Assembly (NCBI GenBank): GCA_958436045.1
Contig: CAUBIP010000076.1
Coordinates: 1 to 7,766 of the forward strand
Direction of reading: 5' to 3'
Source of the DNA: an uncultured Oscillospiraceae bacterium
GTDB lineage: Bacteria > Bacillota > Clostridia > Oscillospirales > Oscillospiraceae
DNA: 7,766 nt
The position numbers and the translations under genes are program-made. The notes under the pieces are model-generated. The model was not told where the DNA came from. It did not search any database and saw nothing but the letters and a program-made list of their open reading frames with translations. This document shows, in pieces, positions 1 to 4,951 of this stretch; the first letter of the stretch is position 1, and every line of letters starts with the position of its first letter.

Positions 1-1684
1 CAGCCCGCTGCGCCACCGCCTGGGCTGTCGCCTGCCCGCCGGCCGCCTGCTCCGCCAGATACAGGCGCAGCTCTGTGAACATCGTGTATTCCAGGGCGCA
101 GATGCGGTCCTTGGCGGAGAGAATCGTATTTTCCAGATCCTTGAGCTCCTGGGTGATGTAGCGTTCGCAGTTGACCAGGGTCTGCTTGCGGATATACGTC
201 TCCGGGACCAGATCTGTCTGGCCCTTGCTGACTTCAATATAATACCCGAAGACCCGGTTGTAGCCTACCCGCAGATTGCGGATGCCCGTCTTTTCCTTCT
301 CCCGGGCTTCGATAGCGGTGAGGGTGCCGGTACCGCCGGACATGATATCCCGCAGCTGGTCCACCTCTTCGCTGTAGCCGGGGCGTATCATGCCGCCCTC
401 CCGCAGGGAAAACGGCGGGTCGTCCACGATGGCGCGGTCAATGCGCTGGCACAGATCCGTGAGGGGGTCCAGCGCCTGGGCAAGCTGCTGCAGCAGTGCC
501 GCATTGACGCCTTCCAGCTGCTGCAGGACCTCCGGCAGGGCGCGGCAGCCGCCCGCCAGAGCGACCAGGTCCCGGCAGTTGGCTGAGCCGGTGACGATGC
601 GCGCCATGAGCCGCTCAAAATCTGTGACCGGCCGCAGGGCGAGGATCAGCTCCTCCCGCCGAACGGTCTGCTGGGTCAGCTCCTCGACGGCGTTCAGCCG
701 CTTTTGGATAGCCGCGGGGTTCAGCAGGGGCTTTTCCAGCCAACTGTGCAGCAGGCGGCCGCCCATGGCTGTTTTTGTATGGTCCAGGACCCAGAGCAGG
801 CTGCCGCGCTTTTCCTTGGCCCGGAGGGTCTGGGTGATCTCCAGATTTCGCCAGGCGGCGGGGTCGAGCTGCATAAAGCGGTCCGTCGTGTAAAATTCTA
901 AGGTATTGATATGCCGCAGGTCCAGCCGCTGGACCTGCCGGAGGGTCAGCAGCAGCGCGCCGCAGGCTCGCAGGGCGCGGACGTTTGCCGGTTCCAGCAG
1001 CGCCTGGGGCGCGGGGGCAAATTGGGCTTGCACGGCTTGCCGCGCCGCGCCCGGTTCAAAAAACTCTGCCCGCTCCGGGTCGATGCAGCTGCCCAGCCGG
1101 TCCTGCAGCAGGGTAAGGACCTCTTGGCAGGCCCCGGCATCGCCGCCCAGCAGCGCTTCCGCCGGGCTGAACCGGGCAAGCTCAGAGAGCACCCGGTCAC
1201 AGCTGCCGTCTCCGTCGAGCTCCGTGGCATAGATCGCGCCGGTGGAGACATCGCAGAAGCAGAGCCCCCAGCAGTTCCCCTCGGCAAAGAGACTAGCAAA
1301 ATAGTTGTTACGCCGCTCTTCCAGCATGGAGCTCTCCGTCACCGCGCCGGGGGTGACGACGCGGGTGATATCCCGGCTCACCAGGCCCTTGGCCGTGGCC
1401 GGGTCTTCCGTCTGTTCGCAGATGGCGACTTTATAGCCCTTGGCGACGAGCCGGGCGATATAGCCTTCGGCAGAGTGGAACGGCACGCCGCACATCGGCG
1501 TCTGCTCCGATTCTGCCTTGCCCCGGTCCCGGGTCGTCAAGGTCAGCTCCAGCTCCTTGGCGGCGAGTTTGGCGTCCTCGCAGAACATCTCATAAAAATC
1601 ACCCAGCCGGAAGAACAGGATGCAATCCTGGTGCTGCGCCTTGATCTGCATATACTGTTTCATCATGGGGGTAAGCTCTGCCAT
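1..1684 (-). CDS. mutS: DNA mismatch repair protein MutS, N-terminal part (3' end beyond the window)
   Basis: MutS recognises mispaired or looped-out bases and, with MutL, starts mismatch repair. I translated the minus strand by eye: the frame is open from an ATG at 1684-1682 to the left edge, about 561 residues. The mismatch-reading motif Phe-Tyr-Glu is at residues 30-32, within GDFYEMF, where Phe30 stacks on the mismatch and Glu32 contacts it in the family. The connector domain follows (about 115-250). The lever/core segment includes LDPAAWRNLEI near 270-285 and TAMGGRLL near 305. The clamp region contains YNRVFGYYIEV near 474-484. The Walker A/B ATPase domain should begin just off the edge and is not seen. 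The start is fixed by AAGGAG seven bases upstream. It lies 34 bp after the miaB stop with no visible promoter or terminator between, so it is probably cotranscribed with miaB. No frameshift or missing motif was found in the visible part. Identification is secure. Confidence 0.96.
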   Translation of the reverse strand, partial: MAELTPMMKQYMQIKAQHQDCILFFRLGDFYEMFCEDAKLAAKELELTLTTRDRGKAESEQTPMCGVPFHSAEGYIARLVAKGYKVAICEQTEDPATAKGLVSRDITRVVTPGAVTESSMLEERRNNYFASLFAEGNCWGLCFCDVSTGAIYATELDGDGSCDRVLSELARFSPAEALLGGDAGACQEVLTLLQDRLGSCIDPERAEFFEPGAARQAVQAQFAPAPQALLEPANVRALRACGALLLTLRQVQRLDLRHINTLEFYTTDRFMQLDPAAWRNLEITQTLRAKEKRGSLLWVLDHTKTAMGGRLLHSWLEKPLLNPAAIQKRLNAVEELTQQTVRREELILALRPVTDFERLMARIVTGSANCRDLVALAGGCRALPEVLQQLEGVNAALLQQLAQALDPLTDLCQRIDRAIVDDPPFSLREGGMIRPGYSEEVDQLRDIMSGGTGTLTAIEAREKEKTGIRNLRVGYNRVFGYYIEVSKGQTDLVPETYIRKQTLVNCERYITQELKDLENTILSAKDRICALEYTMFTELRLYLAEQAAGGQATAQAVAQRA

Positions 1685-1718
1685 GGGAACGCTCCTTTCT
1701 GTGCGGTTTTGTAGGGGG

Positions 1719-3134
1719 TCAGCGGCCGGCTGCGGCCAGCTCGCCGGTCAGGCTCCAGGTCGTGCAATCCGTGATGCGGACATCGCAAAATTGCCCGATC
1801 AGCGCCGGGTCGCCGGGCAGGCGGACCAGACGGCCACCGTCGGTCCGGCCGGTCAGAAGGTCCTTGTCCGTTCCGTCGAGGAGGACGCGGCAGGTCTTGC
1901 CGATATAAGCCTGGTGCTTTTCCAGAGAGATGCGGTTCTGGGCCTCCAGCAGGCGGTCAAAGCGGCGGTTCTTGTCCGCCCGGGGAAAGGGGTCGGGCAT
2001 TTTGGCCGCCGGGGTGCCGGGCCGGGGGGAGTAGATAAAGGTGAACAGCGCATCAAAGCGCACGGTTTCGATCAGGCGAAGCGTATCTTTAAACTCCGCC
2101 TCCGTCTCGCCGGGGAAACCGACGATGACATCGGAGGTGAAGACAATCTCCGGCATTTTCTCCCGCCCGTAGCGGATGAGCTCCAGGTACTGGGCGGCGG
2201 TATAGCGGCGGTTCATCTCCTGCAGGATGCGGTCGTTGCCGCTCTGAAAGGGGAGGTGGAATTGCTTGGCGATTTTTTCATGGGATGCCATGGTATCGAA
2301 CAATTTGCGGCTGGCGTCCTTCGGGTGGGAGGTCATAAAGCGCAGGACAAATTCGCCGGGCAGCTCGCTGATCTGGGCCATAAGATCAGCGAAGTCGATG
2401 CCGAGCCCCAGATCCTTGCCGTAGGAGTTGACATTCTGGCCCAGGAGGGTGATATCCTTATAGCCCTGGGCGATGAGGTCCCGGCATTCCTGGAGAATAT
2501 CCTCCGGCTGGCGGCTGCGCTCCCGGCCCCGGACATATGGGACGATGCAGTAGGAGCAGAAATTGTTGCAGCCGTACATAATGGAGACCCACGCCTTGAG
2601 ATGCCCAGTGCGGACGGAGGGGATGCCCTCGGCGATATTCCCGGCGCTTTGCTCCGTGGCAAAGACGCGGCGGCCTGTCTGCAGGACTTGCCAGAGAAGC
2701 TCCGGAAAGCGCCAGAGCTCATGGGGGTTAAAGACGCCGTCTACATGGGGATAGCTGCGGCGCAGCCGGTCGACGACCTCCGCCTGCCCGGCCATGCAGC
2801 CGCACAGGAAGATTTTCTGCCGCCCGTGGCGGCGTTTCGTATGCGTCAGTGCGCCCAGATTGCCGAAAACCCGCTGCTCGGCGTGCTCCCGGATGGCGCA
2901 GGTATTGAGGATGACCACGTCCGCGCCCTCTTCGCTGGGGGCCATGCCATAGCCGCAGGTTTCCAGCATCCCACGGATGCGTTCGGAGTCGGCTTCGTTC
3001 TGCTGGCAGCCATAGGTGTCGACAAAGGCGACGGGCGTGATGCCCTGGGCCTGCCAGTAGTCCCGGATCTTTTGGCAGATCTCTTCCTGCCGGCGCAGCG
3101 CCGCCGGGGCGATAACGGTGGTCTGATGTTCCAA
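1719..3134 (-). CDS. miaB: tRNA-2-methylthio-N6-dimethylallyladenosine synthase (radical SAM methylthiotransferase)
   Basis: MiaB adds a methylthio group to i6A37 of tRNAs that read codons starting with U, using two [4Fe-4S] clusters and S-adenosylmethionine in the cytoplasm. The 471-residue protein is full length for the family. The N-terminal UPF0004 domain carries the three auxiliary-cluster cysteines: Cys43 (TYGCQQN), Cys79 (NTCAIRE) and Cys113 (CGCMAG). The radical-SAM motif CNNFCSYC gives Cys189, Cys193 and Cys196. LLGQNVNSYG at 230-239 is typical of MiaB rather than of RimO or MtaB. A TRAM-like RNA-binding domain occupies about 410-467, ending in TTWSLTGEL. The start is TTG, chosen because GGAGGAG lies six bases upstream and no ATG fits. 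The gene sits 34 bp upstream of mutS, a common arrangement in Bacillota. The segment QQN replaces the commoner QMN after the first cluster cysteine, as I recall from clostridial homologues. Confidence 0.96.
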   Translation of the reverse strand: MEHQTTVIAPAALRRQEEICQKIRDYWQAQGITPVAFVDTYGCQQNEADSERIRGMLETCGYGMAPSEEGADVVILNTCAIREHAEQRVFGNLGALTHTKRRHGRQKIFLCGCMAGQAEVVDRLRRSYPHVDGVFNPHELWRFPELLWQVLQTGRRVFATEQSAGNIAEGIPSVRTGHLKAWVSIMYGCNNFCSYCIVPYVRGRERSRQPEDILQECRDLIAQGYKDITLLGQNVNSYGKDLGLGIDFADLMAQISELPGEFVLRFMTSHPKDASRKLFDTMASHEKIAKQFHLPFQSGNDRILQEMNRRYTAAQYLELIRYGREKMPEIVFTSDVIVGFPGETEAEFKDTLRLIETVRFDALFTFIYSPRPGTPAAKMPDPFPRADKNRRFDRLLEAQNRISLEKHQAYIGKTCRVLLDGTDKDLLTGRTDGGRLVRLPGDPALIGQFCDVRITDCTTWSLTGELAAAGR

Positions 3135-3140
3135 GGTGTG

Positions 3141-3147
3141 CTCCTCC
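3141..3147 (-). promoter_or_regulatory. Ribosome binding site that decides the TTG start of miaB
   Basis: On the minus strand GGAGGAG lies six bases before TTG at 3134-3132. No ATG or GTG is suitably placed, and the conserved MiaB sequence begins only some 35 codons later (FVDTYGC), so this site is the main evidence for the start codon. Confidence 0.75.
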
Positions 3148-3174
3148 GCGATGGTAAAGATTATGATTCATATT

Positions 3175-3203
3175 ATAATACCATTTTTCGCGCCCATTTG
3201 CAA
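3175..3203 (-). promoter_or_regulatory. Predicted sigma-A-type promoter of the miaB-mutS operon
   Basis: Reading the minus strand, a -35 box TTGCAA (3203-3198) is followed after 17 bp by a -10 box TATTAT (3180-3175). An overlapping TATAAT (3177-3172) is an alternative -10 with looser spacing. Transcription would begin near 3168, about 34 bases before the TTG start of miaB. The AT-rich patch stands out from the GC-rich genes on either side. No transcript data support it; this is a match to consensus and spacing only. Confidence 0.6.
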
Positions 3204-3225
3204 GCCCAGCCACCGAAACCCGCCG

Positions 3226-4113
3226 CTATTTGCAGCAAGGGCAGTCTGGAAGGGCGGACTGGTCTGGGGGGTGCTTTTTAAAAGCCTTGGGGGGGACTTG
3301 ATAGTAGGCTTTGAAGGCGGCGGTGAATTTGCCCTGGCTGCTGTAGCCGACGGCCTGGGCAATCTCCGCCAGGCTCAGGGATGTCGTCTGCAGCAGCTCG
3401 GCGGCGCGCTGCATCCGGTGCTCTTTGATATGGGCGGCGATGGAGGTGCCGTAGACGGATTTGAAGACCTCCTTCAGTGTCGTGGGGTTCATCAGGTATT
3501 GCCGCGCCAGGGCTTCGATCGTGAAACGTTGGGCCATATTCTCGATCATCTGGGCATGAATCTGTCGGATGACAGCGATCTGCTCGGCCCGGTACTGGGT
3601 CAGGGGCACCTGGCTGGCTGGGGTCATCTCGGAGAGATAGAGCAGCAGCTCCAGTGCTTTGAGCTTCTGCCGGGCCGCCTGCAGCGGGCCGGGCCCGGCG
3701 GCAAGGCCCGCAAAGAGCGCGGCGGTCTCACTGCCCCCTGGCAGAGGCAGAAATGCCTCGCCCGTGCCGAATTTCGCCGTGAGCCCGGCGCCGGTGATCC
3801 CGGTACCGGCCAGCAGCGGGGGTGGCGCGGCATCAAACTGGGCAGGGTCGAGCCGCAGGATCATACCCTGGGGGATATCATCCGGCTGCGGCGGGAGGGC
3901 CTGGCAGGCTGCGTCCGCTGTGTAGACCGCGAAGTCGCCCGGTCCCAGATAGACATGCCGCCCCTCCGGCAGCTGCCAGCCGATGCGCCCGGCGATGCAG
4001 TGGCAGAGGGTCAGGATGCCGGGCACAGGGGCCGCGGCGGGTGCGCTGGAGAAGGCGTCCAGTGTCAGGCCAGGGAAGAGGATTGCGGCGTTGGGACAAT
4101 TGATCCGATCCAT
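3226..4113 (-). CDS. AraC-family transcriptional regulator in the arsR operon
   Basis: This is a 295-residue DNA-binding regulator. The C-terminal AraC/XylS domain has two helix-turn-helix units, about residues 198-218 (FTIEALARQYLMNPTTLKEV) and 248-268 (LAEIAQAVGYSSQGKFTAAF). Both fit the family well, and the second carries the conserved end of the signature. The N-terminal half (about 30-160) looks like a small beta-rich sensory domain with CHCIAGRIGW at 37-46 and YLGPGDFAVY at 55-64; I do not know its ligand. The protein ends in Asp-Cys-Pro-Cys-Cys-Lys, beyond the usual end of the DNA-binding domain. I chose the ATG at 4113 because GAGGTG lies just upstream. An in-frame GTG at 4125 would add four residues and overlap the arsR stop but lacks a ribosome binding site. 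The position directly behind arsR suggests co-regulation and perhaps a link to metal response, but the target genes cannot be told from sequence. Confidence 0.88.
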   Translation of the reverse strand: MDRINCPNAAILFPGLTLDAFSSAPAAAPVPGILTLCHCIAGRIGWQLPEGRHVYLGPGDFAVYTADAACQALPPQPDDIPQGMILRLDPAQFDAAPPPLLAGTGITGAGLTAKFGTGEAFLPLPGGSETAALFAGLAAGPGPLQAARQKLKALELLLYLSEMTPASQVPLTQYRAEQIAVIRQIHAQMIENMAQRFTIEALARQYLMNPTTLKEVFKSVYGTSIAAHIKEHRMQRAAELLQTTSLSLAEIAQAVGYSSQGKFTAAFKAYYQVPPKAFKKHPPDQSALPDCPCCK

Positions 4114-4117
4114 GGCG

Positions 4118-4123
4118 CACCTC
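4118..4123 (-). promoter_or_regulatory. Ribosome binding site of the araC-like gene, overlapping the arsR stop codon
   Basis: On the minus strand GAGGTG (4123-4118) precedes ATG at 4113-4111 by four bases. The arsR stop TGA (4124-4122) overlaps this site, so ribosomes finishing arsR arrive on the initiation region of the next gene. This layout favours translational coupling and supports the ATG over the GTG at 4125. Confidence 0.6.
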
Positions 4124-4490
4124 ACAGGCTGGGGCAGGCGATCTCCATGACCTGCTCCAGCATCCGGTGCAGCAGCTGCGCTTGGACGGTGTCCGCCGCT
4201 TTATAGTAGACCTCCCGGCCGGCGCGTTGGCTGACGATCAGGCCGCTGGCCTTCAGGGGCCGCAGATGGTGGGAGACGGCGGGATTGGACATCTGCAGCA
4301 GGGCCGCGATATTCGTCACGCAGGCCCGGTAGTGGCACAGCAGCCAGAAGATGCGCAGCCGCGTCGGGTCGCCCAGCTGCTGAAATAGGGCGGCGGTTTT
4401 TTGAAATGCGTCGGTCTTTTGCAGCTTTTCCTGGATCGCCGCCAGCGGCGCGTCATTGCCGTGGTCGTGGGGCAGATGGATTTCAGACAT
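4122..4490 (-). CDS. ArsR/SmtB-family metal-sensing repressor, probable regulator of the adjacent efflux pump
   Basis: This 122-residue winged-helix protein is of the ArsR/SmtB type, which typically represses efflux genes until metal ions bind. The core begins at about residue 32 (AALFQQLGDPTRLRIFWLL). The recognition helix is MSNPAVSHHLRPLKASGLI at about 67-85, followed by the wing (GREVYYKAAD, 91-100). Candidate metal ligands are Cys52-His53, Cys57 (equivalent to a CadC-type alpha-3 cysteine, although the next CadC cysteine is Thr59 here), Cys118, and a His-rich start with His5, His8 and His10. The classical alpha-5 site Asp-x-His...His-x-x-Glu is only half kept: Asp100 and Glu116 remain, while Val102 and Gln113 replace the histidines. 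The start has AGGAGG five bases upstream. The gene is divergent from the metal-binding protein and ATPase genes, with an inverted repeat between them. Family assignment is firm; the metal is inferred from the ATPase. Confidence 0.9.
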   Translation of the reverse strand: MSEIHLPHDHGNDAPLAAIQEKLQKTDAFQKTAALFQQLGDPTRLRIFWLLCHYRACVTNIAALLQMSNPAVSHHLRPLKASGLIVSQRAGREVYYKAADTVQAQLLHRMLEQVMEIACPSL

Positions 4491-4559
4491 GGTTCCCTCC
4501 TGTTTTTATCCCAATCGGAAATGATTTTTTCCCATTTGGCAGTCCGTTGCGGCTGCCGC

Positions 4560-4588
4560 TTGCTTTTTTCGCTTGATCTGATTATACT
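4560..4588 (+). promoter_or_regulatory. Predicted promoter of the metal-binding protein/ATPase operon
   Basis: A -35 box TTGCTT (4560-4565) and a -10 box TATACT (4583-4588) are separated by exactly 17 bp. Transcription would start near 4595, leaving a leader of about 64 bases before the ATG at 4659. The -10 box overlaps the -10 of the opposite promoter (4581-4586), so the two RNA polymerases could not occupy the region together. The inverted repeat at 4599-4620 lies immediately downstream of the predicted start, where a bound repressor would block the way. This is a prediction from consensus and spacing. Confidence 0.6.
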
Positions 4589-4609
4589 ACAGACACAACG
4601 ATTAAACAA
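4581..4609 (-). promoter_or_regulatory. Predicted promoter of the arsR-araC operon
   Basis: On the minus strand a -35 box TTGTTT (4609-4604) and a perfect -10 box TATAAT (4586-4581) are 17 bp apart. Transcription would start near 4574, giving a leader of about 84 bases before arsR. The -35 box lies within the inverted repeat at 4599-4620, which suggests autorepression by ArsR. The leader contains a small possible hairpin, GGCAG paired with CTGCC, but nothing that matches a known riboswitch. Confidence 0.65.
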
Positions 4610-4620
4610 GTGCTTAATCA
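4599..4620. promoter_or_regulatory. Probable ArsR/SmtB operator (10-2-10 inverted repeat)
   Basis: The left half CGATTAAACA and the reverse complement of the right half, TGATTAAGCA, agree at 8 of 10 positions, around a 2-bp centre AG. AT-rich inverted repeats of this size between divergent arsR and efflux genes are typical SmtB/CadC-type operators. It overlaps the arsR -35 box and follows the predicted start of the opposite transcript. A second copy of the left-half word ATTAAACA begins at 4625, and an overlapping palindrome TTAAT-C-ATTAA spans 4614-4624. The bound region may therefore extend rightward to about 4632. Confidence 0.65.
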
Positions 4621-4658
4621 TTAAATTAAACACAGACGATACGAAAGGAAACGCTGCT

Positions 4659-4877
4659 ATGAAAAAAACCTATCAGATCGAGGTCGACTGCGCCAACTGC
4701 GCCAACCTCATGGAAGAGGCCACGAACAAGACCAAGGGCGTCGCCCATGCGACGGTGAATTTTATGACGCAGAAGATGATCGTCGAATTTGACGAGGGCG
4801 CCGACAGCAAGGCGGTCATGAAGGCGGTCCTGAAGGCTTGCCGCAAGGTCGAGCCGGACTGCGAGATCGAACTGTAA
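4659..4877 (+). CDS. Stand-alone heavy-metal-associated (HMA) domain protein
   Basis: This 72-residue soluble protein consists of a single HMA-type ferredoxin-like domain and should bind one soft metal ion and deliver it to, or regulate, the pump encoded next door. The metal loop reads Asp10-Cys11-Ala-Asn-Cys14. The Asp before CxxC resembles the zinc/cadmium-type domain of ZntA rather than the Met-Thr-Cys-x-x-Cys of copper chaperones such as CopZ or Atx1. The remainder fits the beta-alpha-beta-beta-alpha-beta pattern (GVAHATVNFMTQKMIVEF for the central strands, SKAVMKAVLKAC for the second helix). Two further cysteines, Cys61 and Cys68, lie near the C-terminus and might contribute a ligand. 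There is no signal peptide. The start has an AAAGGA site about nine bases upstream. It is first in the operon, 74 bp before the ATPase, which lacks such a domain. Metal specificity is inferred, not shown. Confidence 0.9.
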   Translation: MKKTYQIEVDCANCANLMEEATNKTKGVAHATVNFMTQKMIVEFDEGADSKAVMKAVLKACRKVEPDCEIEL

Positions 4878-4886
4878 CAAAGCTGA

Positions 4887-4924
4887 CGGCAGCCGCTCCG
4901 GGAGAAAGGCCGGGGCGGCTGCTG
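4887..4924 (+). other. Long hairpin between the metal-binding protein and ATPase genes
   Basis: The arms 4887-4901 and 4910-4924 pair over 15 consecutive positions (13 Watson-Crick and two G-U pairs) around an 8-base loop rich in A and G. The structure fills most of the 74-bp gap. It is not followed by a run of T: the next bases are CGTCCATAGGAG, which lead into the ATPase ribosome binding site at 4937-4943. It is therefore unlikely to be an efficient intrinsic terminator. A role in protecting the 3' end of the upstream message, or in setting the ratio of the two proteins, is an inference. Confidence 0.6.
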
Positions 4925-4951
4925 CGTCCATAGGAGAAGGAGGAGAAAAGC

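Noticed and set aside
911..1714. A 267-codon plus-strand frame opposite mutS
   Set aside because: MutS is unbroken on the minus strand with all expected motifs here; the plus frame has no family likeness.
1620..3281. A 553-codon open frame on the plus strand opposite miaB
   Set aside because: It is antisense to a fully convincing miaB. Its translation shows no recognisable domain, and long antisense frames are expected where GC-rich codons dominate the third position.
4123..4125. GTG start for the araC-like gene overlapping the arsR stop
   Set aside because: No ribosome binding site precedes it, whereas ATG at 4113 has GAGGTG at suitable spacing. The difference is only four residues, so it remains a minor alternative.
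3136..4206. A 356-codon plus-strand frame opposite the araC-like gene
   Set aside because: The minus strand encodes a clear AraC domain with a ribosome binding site. The plus frame is low in recognisable motifs and begins inside the miaB promoter region.
4491..4574. A metal-sensing riboswitch in the arsR leader
   Set aside because: Only short helices (such as GGCAG/CTGCC) can be drawn, with no motif of a known riboswitch class. Control by the ArsR operator explains the layout.
4887..4924. Intercistronic hairpin as a standard intrinsic terminator
   Set aside because: No run of T follows the stem, and the bases after it lead directly into the ribosome binding site of the next gene.
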